Shown: piece after piece, positions 1 through 6,077 of the stretch | Layout of the letters: every line of letters starts with the position of its first letter | How positions within the stretch are numbered: the stretch's first letter is position 1 | Origin: JASHVB01 sp049522565 | Lineage (GTDB): Bacteria > Pseudomonadota > Alphaproteobacteria > Acetobacterales > Acetobacteraceae | Assembly (NCBI GenBank): GCA_049522565.1 | Contig: JBEKNT010000317.1 | Coordinates: forward strand, 1 to 8,148 | Reading direction: 5' to 3' | Length of the DNA: 8,148 nt | Made by a program: the position numbers and the translations under genes | Notes under the pieces: generated by a model | What the model was told of the DNA's origin: nothing | Databases searched by the model: none | What the model saw: only the letters and a program-made list of their open reading frames with translations

Positions 1-772
1 GTTTGCGCTTTTCGTTGAAGGCGCGGATGCCCTCGCGGCGATCCTCGGTCGGCACCATGCGGTTATACGCCTCGATTTCGAACATCATGCCGCTGGGCAG
101 GTCCATGTTCAGCCCGTAATTCACCGACTGCTTGATCTGCCGCGTCGAGATCGGCGCATTGCCGGCGATCGCCGCGGCGGTTTCCAACGCCTCGGGCAGC
201 AACGCTTCGGCGGTGCAGATGCGGTTCAGCATGCCCCACTCGAACGCCTGCTGCGCGGAAAACGGCCGCCCGGTCAGCAGAATTTCCTTCGCCCGCCGGG
301 CCCCCACGGCGCGCGGCAGGTTCTGCGTGCCGCCGGCACCGGGCATGATGCCCAGCGTCACCTCGGTCAACGCGAAGCGCGCATGTTCCGCGGCGTAGAT
401 GAAGTCGGCACACAACGCGATCTCCATGCCGCCGGCAAACGCGGCGCCATTCACCGCGGCGATCACCGGCACCGGACACTGGATAATGGCGCGGATCGCG
501 CGCTCGAAGATCAGGTGCTGATCCTGCCACTGCTGATCCGTCATGCCGTTGCGCTCTTTCAGGTCGCCGCCGGCGCAGAAGATGCGCGGCCCCGCGCCGG
601 TGATGACGATGCAGCGCTGCGCGCCCGGCGCGGCATTGAACCCGTCGAACACCGACAGCAGCTCGATGCCCATCCGCGTGTTCATCGCGTTCGCCGCTTC
701 CGGCCGGTGCAGCGTCACCAGCCTGGTATGCGGCTGCGGTTCCTCAACCTTCAGTGTTGCGAGCTCTGTCAT
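1..772 (-). CDS. Enoyl-CoA hydratase/isomerase (crotonase family), 3' end cut by window
   Basis: This is a crotonase-fold protein that probably hydrates or isomerises an enoyl-CoA thioester in the cytoplasm. 257 complete codons are visible and the reading frame runs off position 1. Crotonases are usually about 260 residues, so only a few C-terminal residues are missing. An N-terminal HRPEAANAMN segment lies near residues 22-31. The CoA/oxyanion-hole segment FCAGGDLKE is at 65-73 and the second oxyanion segment NGAAFAGG at 108-115. Glu117 (GGMEIAL) and Glu137 (LTEVTLG) fall 20 residues apart, matching the catalytic Glu144/Glu164 pair of rat mitochondrial hydratase. This favours a real hydratase over a glutamate-lacking relative. 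The PGAGGTQ motif follows at 144-150. The ATG at 772-770 overlaps the stop of the upstream serine hydrolase (ATGA), and no strong Shine-Dalgarno is visible, so translational coupling is likely. The exact acyl-CoA substrate cannot be inferred. Confidence 0.93.
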   Translation of the reverse strand, partial: MTELATLKVEEPQPHTRLVTLHRPEAANAMNTRMGIELLSVFDGFNAAPGAQRCIVITGAGPRIFCAGGDLKERNGMTDQQWQDQHLIFERAIRAIIQCPVPVIAAVNGAAFAGGMEIALCADFIYAAEHARFALTEVTLGIMPGAGGTQNLPRAVGARRAKEILLTGRPFSAQQAFEWGMLNRICTAEALLPEALETAAAIAGNAPISTRQIKQSVNYGLNMDLPSGMMFEIEAYNRMVPTEDRREGIRAFNEKRK

Positions 773-1872
773 GTCATGGCCGCCATCAGCAGTCGCAGGA
801 ATTGATCGACGCAAGCCGGATCGGTCCAGCGCAACACCACGACGATGTCATGCTGCGGGTCGATCCAGGTCAGGTTACCCCCGGCGCCGACCGCGGCATA
901 GCTGCCCGGCGGCGCGCCGGGATAGCGCGCCCTGCCGGTGTTCAGCCACCACAACAATCCGTAGTTCACATTCAGCGCGCAGGGCTTCAGCGATTCCGCA
1001 ACCCATGCTTCCGGCAGCACGCGCACGGCGTCCCAGGCGCCGCGGCGCAGCATCAACTGGCCGACGCGCGCCTGGTCCTCGGCGTGGATTTCCACCCCGC
1101 CGCCCCAATGGCTGCCGCCCGAGACCGACTCGATCGCGCGGCCGTCGATGTCCACCTGCGACGTGCGATAGCCGTGCCAGCGCCAGTCGGACGAGGCGCC
1201 GATCGGCTGCATGATTCGCTCGGCGAACACCTCCGGCAGCGGGCGGCGGAAGCGGCGCAGCAAAGCCAGGGCAAGCCGGTTCACCCGCACGTCGTTATAT
1301 TCCCAGAACGTGCCCGGCGGGCGCAGCGGTCGCGCGTCGCCCTTGCGGCCCTTGCCTTCCACCGCGAGGTTGCGATTGCGGTCGATCACGTCGGACTTGC
1401 CGAACAGCGTGCCCTCCCATTCGGAGGTCTGTTGCAGCAGATGGCGCCAGGTGATCGCGCCGTTATGCGGTCCGTCGAAGCCGCCGTCATCGACCGTGGA
1501 TGCCACGGTGTCGTCCAGTTCGCCGATCAGCCCGTCGGCAACGGCGAGTCCGGCGAGCAAGCTCAGATAGCTCTTGGCGACCGAGAACGTGAAATCCACC
1601 TGACGCGTATCGCCCCACGACGCCACCCTGTTGCCATGGCGCAGGATCAAACCGTTCGGTGCGCCGCGCGGGCGGATCGGCCCGAGGATTTCATTGCACG
1701 GCGCCGGTTCGAAATATCCGGATTCGATGTGCGCCCGCAGATCGCGCGGCCACGGCGTTTCATGCGCCGCCGCGAAGCGCACCGCTTCGTCCAGCGTGGC
1801 GGCATCGAATCCCGCGTCGGCCGGCGTGACGCGCGGCCACGGCGCCGGATGCGATGGAATGGACGGCGTCAT
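769..1872 (-). CDS. Serine hydrolase of the beta-lactamase / COG1680 family, cytoplasmic
   Basis: A 367-residue penicillin-binding-protein-like serine hydrolase. The nucleophile motif SxxK is FSVAKS (Ser97, Lys100). The second motif is YND at 192-194 (WEYNDVRVN), matching the YxN tyrosine motif. A glycine-rich C-terminal segment (VGAGGN, about 328-333), followed by WIDPQHDIVVV, occupies the KTG/HxG position. This pattern is typical of the esterase, D-aminopeptidase and 6-aminohexanoate-dimer hydrolase branches rather than true class C beta-lactamases. There is no hydrophobic N-terminal stretch, so the enzyme should be cytoplasmic. I chose the ATG at 1872-1870 because AAGGAG (1887-1882) lies 9 nt upstream; an in-frame ATG at 1917 would add 15 residues but would lie upstream of that site. 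The gene lies 62 bp after the binding-protein gene and overlaps the crotonase gene by 4 bp, so it probably belongs to the same operon. The bond cleaved (amide or ester) is unknown. Confidence 0.88.
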   Translation of the reverse strand: MTPSIPSHPAPWPRVTPADAGFDAATLDEAVRFAAAHETPWPRDLRAHIESGYFEPAPCNEILGPIRPRGAPNGLILRHGNRVASWGDTRQVDFTFSVAKSYLSLLAGLAVADGLIGELDDTVASTVDDGGFDGPHNGAITWRHLLQQTSEWEGTLFGKSDVIDRNRNLAVEGKGRKGDARPLRPPGTFWEYNDVRVNRLALALLRRFRRPLPEVFAERIMQPIGASSDWRWHGYRTSQVDIDGRAIESVSGGSHWGGGVEIHAEDQARVGQLMLRRGAWDAVRVLPEAWVAESLKPCALNVNYGLLWWLNTGRARYPGAPPGSYAAVGAGGNLTWIDPQHDIVVVLRWTDPACVDQFLRLLMAAMT

Positions 1873-1881
1873 GTGGCATGG

Positions 1882-1887
1882 CTCCTT
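1882..1887 (-). promoter_or_regulatory. Shine-Dalgarno AAGGAG that fixes the serine hydrolase start
   Basis: On the minus strand AAGGAG lies 9 nt before the ATG at 1872-1870. It makes this start more likely than the longer in-frame ATG at 1917, and it sits directly after the hairpins at 1896-1931. Confidence 0.7.
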
Positions 1888-1895
1888 CGGCGGCA

Positions 1896-1931
1896 GGTGG
1901 CGGACTATGGCCGCCACCGCCGGTTACCGGC
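1896..1931 (-). promoter_or_regulatory. Two adjacent hairpins between the binding-protein and hydrolase genes
   Basis: The 62-bp gap holds two perfect stems. The first is GCCGG/CCGGC (1919-1923 with 1927-1931, loop of 3), beginning 3 nt after the TAA of the binding-protein gene. The second is GGTGGCGG/CCGCCACC (1896-1903 with 1911-1918, loop of 7), ending 8 nt before the hydrolase Shine-Dalgarno. No T-run follows, so a classical intrinsic terminator is unlikely. By analogy with intercistronic structures after other periplasmic binding-protein genes, a role in 3'-end protection or partial attenuation is inferred. Confidence 0.4.
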
Positions 1932-1934
1932 AAC

Positions 1935-3515
1935 TTATGCCTTGTCCGCGCCCCAGAACACCGGCGCCGACCCCTTCAACAATCCGGTGACATTCGATCG
2001 CCACGCCGCCTTCGGCAGATATTGACCCAGCGGGATGGTCGGCACCGAGGTGAATGCCGCCAACTGGAAGGCCGCTTCGAACCGGTGCCGCTCCGCTTCG
2101 GTTGGCGCGTCGATCCACGCTTCGTAGGCGGCTTCGAGTTTCGGATCGTCCGGCCAGCCGAACCACGCCTTCGCGCCGTTGCTGCGCAGCGTGTTGGCAA
2201 GCAGGGGATCGACGTATTCGGGGCCTGGCGCGCCGGCGGGAAACATCGACCAGCCGCCCTTGTCGAGCGGCGCCTTCGACGTGCGCCGCTGCACGATGGT
2301 GCCCCAGTCGGTCATCTGTTCATCGAGCTTGATGCCGACCTTGCGAAACGCTTCCGCCGCGACCAGGGTGACCGCGTTGTAGATGATCTGGTCCGTCGGG
2401 TGCAGCAGCACGACGGGACTGCCGTCGTAGCCCGCCTTGTCCAGCATCGCCTTCACCTCGTCGGTGGTCCAGCGCTTGCGGCGGAAGTCCATGCCGGCGT
2501 CGTTGGCGCAGGGGGAGCCGGGCAGGAAATAGCCCATCGGCGCGTGCCAGGTGGAGCGGTCGTCGCCCATCGCGGCGATCATCGCCTCCTGCGGATCGAT
2601 CGCCGCCATCATCGCGCGGCGCACGGCAACGTTGCTGGTGGGACCAATAAGACTGTTCGGCCGCAGGATCGCCACGGTGCCGTAGATGTCGAGCAATCCG
2701 GTGGTCACGCCGGCCTGCTTCGCCAGCATGGGGATCAGGTCGGGCTGCGGCAGTTCGACCCAATCCACTTCACCGGCGGTCAATGCGTTCGCCGCGGTGG
2801 CGGGGTCGGGGATGACGCGCCACTCCACGCGGTCGAGCGCTACTTGGTGGCCGCCGGCATTGTAGGATGCCGGTTCGTGGCGCGGCACGTATTTGTCGAA
2901 GCGCGCGAACGAGGCGTGGATGCCGGAGACATATTCGTCCGGCAGGAAGCGGAACGGGCCGCAGCCGACGATGTCGGTGAGCTGCTTGAACGGATCGGTG
3001 GCGGCCAGGCGCTCCGGCACGATCACCGGCTGCGGCTGCACCTTGGAAAGGAAATGCGGCAGCAGGGGAAACGGCTTGTTCAACCGCCAGACGATGGTGC
3101 GGTCGTCCTTGGCCTCGATCGCATCGACCCGCGCGTTGATCGTTACGCTGACCGCGTCACGTTTCAGCCAGCGTTGCAGCGAGGCGACACAGTCGCGCGC
3201 CAGCACCGGGGTGCCGTCGTGGAATAGCAGGCCATCGCGCAGCTTCATGGTCCAGCGCTTGCCGTCGTCATCGATGACGTGGCCCTCGACCATCAGCGGC
3301 TGCGGATTGAATTTCTCGTCGCGGCCGTACAGCGTCTCGTAGACCATCAGCGCGAAATTGCGGGTGACGGTGGCGGTGGTCCACACCGGATCGAGGCTGG
3401 TGAGGTTGGCCTGCGGTACGAAGGTCAACGTTTTCGTTTTCGCCGCGATGGCCGGGCGCGCGAGTGGCGTGGCAAGCGCCGCGGCGGCGCCCGCCAGGAA
3501 ACTACGCCGTTGCAT
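1935..3515 (-). CDS. ABC transporter substrate-binding protein, family 5 (peptide/opine/nickel type), Tat signal
   Basis: A 526-residue periplasmic solute-binding protein of the SBP_bac_5 (DppA/OppA) family, of normal length. The N-terminus has a twin-arginine signal (RRSFLAG at 3-9) followed by a short alanine-rich hydrophobic stretch. A likely signal-peptidase site lies near residues 24-25 (RPAIAA before KTKTL). Mature-protein hallmarks include LTSLDPVWTT near 38-47, MVYETLY at 57-63 and LRDGLLFHDGTPV at 92-104, followed by a Trp-containing SLQRWLKRD segment. The ATG at 3515-3513 has GGAGG (3529-3525) 9 nt upstream. It appears to be the first gene of an operon with the serine hydrolase and crotonase. 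It is separated from the permease/ATPase operon by an oppositely oriented gene, but the family match to that transporter suggests they work together. Ligand identity is unknown; peptides, opines, amines or glycosides are all possible for this family. Confidence 0.95.
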   Translation of the reverse strand: MQRRSFLAGAAAALATPLARPAIAAKTKTLTFVPQANLTSLDPVWTTATVTRNFALMVYETLYGRDEKFNPQPLMVEGHVIDDDGKRWTMKLRDGLLFHDGTPVLARDCVASLQRWLKRDAVSVTINARVDAIEAKDDRTIVWRLNKPFPLLPHFLSKVQPQPVIVPERLAATDPFKQLTDIVGCGPFRFLPDEYVSGIHASFARFDKYVPRHEPASYNAGGHQVALDRVEWRVIPDPATAANALTAGEVDWVELPQPDLIPMLAKQAGVTTGLLDIYGTVAILRPNSLIGPTSNVAVRRAMMAAIDPQEAMIAAMGDDRSTWHAPMGYFLPGSPCANDAGMDFRRKRWTTDEVKAMLDKAGYDGSPVVLLHPTDQIIYNAVTLVAAEAFRKVGIKLDEQMTDWGTIVQRRTSKAPLDKGGWSMFPAGAPGPEYVDPLLANTLRSNGAKAWFGWPDDPKLEAAYEAWIDAPTEAERHRFEAAFQLAAFTSVPTIPLGQYLPKAAWRSNVTGLLKGSAPVFWGADKA

Positions 3516-3524
3516 GATGGGTTC

Positions 3525-3529
3525 CCTCC
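3525..3529 (-). promoter_or_regulatory. Shine-Dalgarno GGAGG of the binding-protein gene
   Basis: GGAGG on the minus strand lies 9 nt upstream of the ATG at 3515-3513. It is the strongest ribosome-binding site in the window, which fits an abundant periplasmic protein at the head of an operon. Confidence 0.75.
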
Positions 3530-3545
3530 AGGTGATTTGAGCAGA

Positions 3546-3606
3546 CCGGGTGAAGCCGGCGGCTGGCGCATGGATGGTCCAACGGCCGCCGCCGGGTCAA
3601 GTCCGG
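3546..3606. repeat. Two degenerate copies of the CCGGGTCAAG palindrome in the divergent control region
   Basis: CCGGGTGAAG followed by CCGGC (3546-3560) and CCGGGTCAAG followed by TCCGG (3592-3606) are short imperfect palindromes 46 bp apart. They share the core of the REP-like element at 4152-4255. They occupy the 167-bp gap between the divergent binding-protein and PPOX genes. They may be decayed repeat copies or operator-like sites. The TTGACC at 3600-3595 on the minus strand could serve as a -35 box for the binding-protein gene, but no convincing -10 follows it. Confidence 0.4.
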
Positions 3607-3625
3607 GCCGGGCGTCCGGCAGCGG

Positions 3626-3654
3626 TTCGCACTGCGCAGTCCGCGCCCTATATA
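3626..3654 (+). promoter_or_regulatory. Candidate sigma70-type promoter of the PPOX gene
   Basis: TTCGCA (3626-3631, 4 of 6 matches to TTGACA) and TATATA (3649-3654) are separated by 17 bp. They lie about 28 bp before the start codon, in an AT-rich patch that stands out from the GC-rich surroundings. A shifted -10 reading, TATACT at 3651-3656, is also possible. Confidence 0.45.
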
Positions 3655-3666
3655 CTTATGGTTGGC

Positions 3667-3673
3667 AAAGGAG
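3667..3673 (+). promoter_or_regulatory. Shine-Dalgarno AAAGGAG of the PPOX gene
   Basis: AAAGGAG ends 9 nt before the ATG at 3683. A nearer ATG at 3678 is out of frame and meets a stop at once (ATG CGA TGA), so 3683 is the supported start. Confidence 0.7.
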
Positions 3674-3682
3674 ACGCATGCG

Positions 3683-4081
3683 ATGATCGAAATTCCCGCC
3701 GCCTATATGGACCTGCTGCAACAGAAGACCGCCTTCGCGCATCTGGCCACGATCATGAAGGACGGATCGCCGCAAGTGACGCCGGTTTGGTTCGACTATA
3801 CGAACGGACACGTGCGGGTGAACACCGCCAAGGGCCGGGTGAAGGCGCGGAACCTGCACAAGGGCGCGCGGGTCGCGCTGTCGATCCTCGATCCGGACAA
3901 CCCGTATCGCTACCTGCAAATTCGCGGACAGGTGGTGCGCGTGACCGAGGAAGGCGCATCGGCGCATATCGATTCGCTGGCGAAGAAGTATCTCGGCAAG
4001 GACAAGTATCCCTTCTCGCAGCCGGGCGACGTGCGGATTATGTACGAGATCGAGCCGCTGGCGGCGCAGGCGATGGGGTGA
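3683..4081 (+). CDS. PPOX-type split-barrel protein (pyridoxamine 5'-phosphate oxidase-like, FMN or F420)
   Basis: A 132-residue protein of the FMN-binding split-barrel superfamily, close to the subgroup annotated as PPOX-class probable F420-dependent enzymes (Rv1155-like); its length is normal for that group. Diagnostic segments are FAHLATIMKDGSPQVTPVWFDY (two blocks, about 18-28 and 29-39), the cofactor-binding KGRVKARNL at 50-58, and the strand YLQIRGQVVRV at 77-87. Whether it binds FMN, F420 or another flavin cannot be decided here. The ATG at 3683 has AAAGGAG (3667-3673) 9 nt upstream. This rules against a TTG at 3662 in the same frame, which lies before that site. The gene is monocistronic, divergent from the binding-protein operon and convergent with the ATPase operon. 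Its function is probably unrelated to transport, and it physically splits the importer locus. Confidence 0.88.
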   Translation: MIEIPAAYMDLLQQKTAFAHLATIMKDGSPQVTPVWFDYTNGHVRVNTAKGRVKARNLHKGARVALSILDPDNPYRYLQIRGQVVRVTEEGASAHIDSLAKKYLGKDKYPFSQPGDVRIMYEIEPLAAQAMG

Positions 4082-4083
4082 AG

Positions 4084-4127
4084 CCCGGGGTCGGAAAGTA
4101 CCAGCCATCTTGACGACTGACCCTGGG
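4084..4127 (+). terminator. Hairpin directly after the PPOX stop codon, possible terminator
   Basis: CCCGGGGTC (4084-4092) pairs with GACCCTGGG (4119-4127) in a 9-bp stem with one G-U wobble, starting 2 nt after the stop. The loop is long (26 nt) and there is no T-tract, so it may be a 3'-end stabiliser or Rho-associated structure rather than an intrinsic terminator. The wobble pairs only in the plus-strand transcript, which suggests it serves the PPOX mRNA. Confidence 0.3.
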
Positions 4128-4151
4128 ATGGTTCGCGCCGGCGCCGCCCGC

Positions 4152-4255
4152 GTCATGGCCGGCCCCCGGGTCAAGTGCCCGGGGGCAAGGCTTGACCCGG
4201 CCATCTCTCGCGGCACCACGGCTGCATAGATGGCCGGGTCAAGCCCGGCCATGAC
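4152..4255. repeat. REP-like nested palindromic repeat between convergent genes
   Basis: The 104-bp element is bounded by an 11-bp perfect inverted repeat, GTCATGGCCGG (4152-4162) and CCGGCCATGAC (4245-4255). Inside is an 18-bp perfect stem, GGCTTGACCCGGCCATCT (4189-4206) with its complement at 4228-4245, loop 21 nt. There are two smaller hairpins: GCCCCCGGG/CCCGGGGGC (4162-4170 with 4178-4186) and ATGGCCGGG/CCCGGCCAT (4230-4238 with 4244-4252, loop TCAAG). It looks like two head-to-head copies of a unit of the form ATGGCCGGGTCAAGCCCGGCCAT, the left copy carrying an extra palindrome. Intergenic repeats of this style are common in alphaproteobacteria. Lying between two 3' ends, it may also act as a bidirectional terminator. 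Confidence 0.75.
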
Positions 4256-4311
4256 GGGGGGAGCGGACCGTGCGCGCCGAACGCCTCTGCCCCGGTCGAT
4301 CGATGCGTCGG

Positions 4312-5073
4312 TTATGCCTGGGCGACCCGCAGCACGCTGTCGAGCAGTGCCCTGGTGTAGGGGTGGCGGGGTTCGGCCAGCACCTGGGCGGCGGCGCCTT
4401 GCTCGACGATGCGGCCGTTCTGCATTACCGCGGCGCGCTCACATAGCAGCCGGACCACCGCGAGATTGTGCGACACGAACAAATAGGCCAGCCCGCGTCG
4501 CACCCGCAGCGCTGCGAGCAACTCGATAATCTGCGCCTGCACGGAAACATCGAGCGCCGAGGTCGGCTCGTCCAGCAACAGCGCGCGCGGCTGCGGCGCC
4601 AGCGCGCGGGCGATGCAGACGCGCTGCTTCTGGCCGCCCGACAGCTCGTGCGGATAGCGCGCCATGAATTCCGTGCCGAGCCCGACATCGCCCAGCAGCG
4701 CGGCGACATGGTCGCGCAGGGCGGCGCGACTGCGGCCACCCAGCAGGCGCAGCGGCTCGGCCACCGCGGCGAACACGCTCATGCGCGGATCCAGCGCGGC
4801 GTGCGGGTTCTGGAACACCACCTGCACCTGGCGCCGCAGCGCGCGCAGGGCGGCGTCGCGGCCGTGGGTAATGTCGGTGCCGGCAAACAGCACCCTGCCC
4901 TCGGACGCGTCCACCAGGCGCAGAAACAACCGCAGCATCGTCGTCTTGCCGGACCCGGACTCTCCCACCAGGCCGAGCGTCTCGCCTGCGTGCAACGCCA
5001 GATCGACGCCATCGACGGCGCGGTGCGTGCCGAACCGCACCACCACATGCTCCGCGGCAAGCAGTGCGGTCAT
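4312..5073 (-). CDS. Oligopeptide/dipeptide-type ABC transporter ATPase, second (DppF-like) subunit, short form
   Basis: A 253-residue cytoplasmic ATPase powering import. Motifs in order: Walker A GESGSGKT (37-44), Q-loop Gln88 (VVFQNP), signature LSGGQ (144-148), Walker B ALLLDE (164-169) with catalytic Glu169, and switch His202 (VSHN). It ends just after HPYTRALL (237-244). The C-terminal oligo_HPY extension found in many DppF/OppF proteins of about 320-330 residues is absent, so it resembles the NikE size class. The ATG at 5073-5071 overlaps the preceding ATPase stop by ATGA. No Shine-Dalgarno is apparent, implying coupled translation. It is the last gene of the four-gene importer operon and is followed by the palindromic repeat region. 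It should form a heterodimer with the longer ATPase. Confidence 0.96.
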   Translation of the reverse strand: MTALLAAEHVVVRFGTHRAVDGVDLALHAGETLGLVGESGSGKTTMLRLFLRLVDASEGRVLFAGTDITHGRDAALRALRRQVQVVFQNPHAALDPRMSVFAAVAEPLRLLGGRSRAALRDHVAALLGDVGLGTEFMARYPHELSGGQKQRVCIARALAPQPRALLLDEPTSALDVSVQAQIIELLAALRVRRGLAYLFVSHNLAVVRLLCERAAVMQNGRIVEQGAAAQVLAEPRHPYTRALLDSVLRVAQA

Positions 5074-6077
5074 GCGGCGTAGCACGCGACGCGATGGGGC
5101 TCGCCGCCGGAGCAGCCCGCCTGGTCGCCGCGCCGATCGCCCGCCGGACCGCCGCCGCCATCGCCGTCGAGGCGCGGCGCCTGGCTGGCGCAGACCGGCA
5201 TCGCCAACGGACAGCGGGGATGAAAGCGACAGCCGGACGGCGGGTCGCGCAGGGACGGGATGCTGCCGGGAATGCCCCGCGGCAAGCGGTCGGGCCGGTC
5301 CAGGTCCGGCACGGCGGCGAGCAAGCCGCGCGTGTAGGGATGCCGGGGGGTCGAGAGCAAGGCGGCGGTCGGGGCGTCCTCGATGATGCTGCCGGCGTAC
5401 ATCACCACCACGCGCCGGCACAGCGCGCCGATCACGCCGAGATCGTGACTGATCAGTAACAAGGTCAGCCGCAGCCGCGTGACCAGGTCGGCGATCAGCG
5501 CCAGCACCTGGCGTTGCACGGTGACATCCAGCGCGGTGGTCGGCTCGTCCGCCACCAGCAGCCGGGGATTGCCGGCCAGCGCCTGGGCGATCAGCACGCG
5601 CTGGCGCATGCCACCCGAAAGCTCATGCGGATAGCGGCGCAGCAGGGCGCCGGCGTCACGCAGTTGCACGGATTCCAGCAGCGCCACGCTGCGGTCCGCG
5701 ATGCCGCGCCGGTGGCCGTGCGCGCGCAGCACGTCTTCCAGTTGCCGGCCGATAGTGAAAACCGGATTGAGGTAGGTCGCCGGGTCCTGGAACACCATGC
5801 CGATGCCGGTGCCACGCAGCTTGCGCAGCGCCGCGCCCCGCATGGTCAGCACGTCTTCCCCGGCGAAGCGGATGCTGCCGGAGACGATGCGCGCCGGCGG
5901 CTCCGGGTTGAGGCGCAGCAGGCTGCGCGCCAGCACCGACTTGCCGCAGCCGGTCTCGCCGACGATGCCGACTGCTTCGCCTTCCTCGACGGACAGGTCG
6001 ATGCCATTGAGTACTTGTGCGGTGCCCTCGTAGCCGTCGAAGGCCAGGCGGTAGCCGCGCACCTCCAGCAGGCTCAT
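5070..6077 (-). CDS. Oligopeptide/dipeptide-type ABC transporter ATPase, first (DppD-like) subunit
   Basis: A 335-residue cytoplasmic ATPase, typical length for DppD/OppD. Motifs: Walker A GETGCGKS (40-47), Q-loop Gln97 (MVFQDP), signature LSGGM (153-157), Walker B LLVADE (173-178), and switch His211 (LISHD). The C-terminal oligo_HPY domain is present: HPYTRGLL at 246-253, then Cys283, Cys289 and Cys296 in CRFHPRCP...VC spacing, plus Cys332 near the end. In some DppD homologues these cysteines bind a 4Fe-4S cluster. The tail between Cys296 and Cys332 is glycine-rich and poorly conserved in appearance, with an additional Cys322. The start at 6077-6075 overlaps the permease C stop by ATGA, without an obvious Shine-Dalgarno. 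An open frame continues upstream to 7001, but that part is the shadow of the permease gene. Confidence 0.97.
   Translation of the reverse strand: MSLLEVRGYRLAFDGYEGTAQVLNGIDLSVEEGEAVGIVGETGCGKSVLARSLLRLNPEPPARIVSGSIRFAGEDVLTMRGAALRKLRGTGIGMVFQDPATYLNPVFTIGRQLEDVLRAHGHRRGIADRSVALLESVQLRDAGALLRRYPHELSGGMRQRVLIAQALAGNPRLLVADEPTTALDVTVQRQVLALIADLVTRLRLTLLLISHDLGVIGALCRRVVVMYAGSIIEDAPTAALLSTPRHPYTRGLLAAVPDLDRPDRLPRGIPGSIPSLRDPPSGCRFHPRCPLAMPVCASQAPRLDGDGGGGPAGDRRGDQAGCSGGEPHRVACYAA

Noticed and set aside
769..1872. Antibiotic-resistance class C beta-lactamase
   Set aside because: There is no signal peptide and no canonical KTG motif. The GAGGN segment and the operon context fit the broader COG1680 esterase/amidase group better.
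754..2025. Long plus-strand open frame (423 codons) antisense to the serine hydrolase
   Set aside because: It is Arg/Ala/His-rich with no recognisable domain. The minus-strand gene has clear catalytic motifs, and long antisense frames are expected in GC-rich DNA.
1854..3227. Plus-strand open frame (457 codons) antisense to the binding-protein gene
   Set aside because: The composition is the mirror of the family 5 binding protein on the other strand. There are no domain signatures and no Shine-Dalgarno in context.
3572..3600. Sigma70 promoter for the binding-protein gene built on TTGACC at 3600-3595
   Set aside because: No acceptable -10 lies 16-18 bp downstream, and the TTGACC is part of the recurring CCGGGTCAAG repeat.
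3550..4113. Plus-strand 187-codon frame overlapping the PPOX gene
   Set aside because: It reads the PPOX gene in another frame and shows no conserved motif. The PPOX frame has a Shine-Dalgarno and family motifs.
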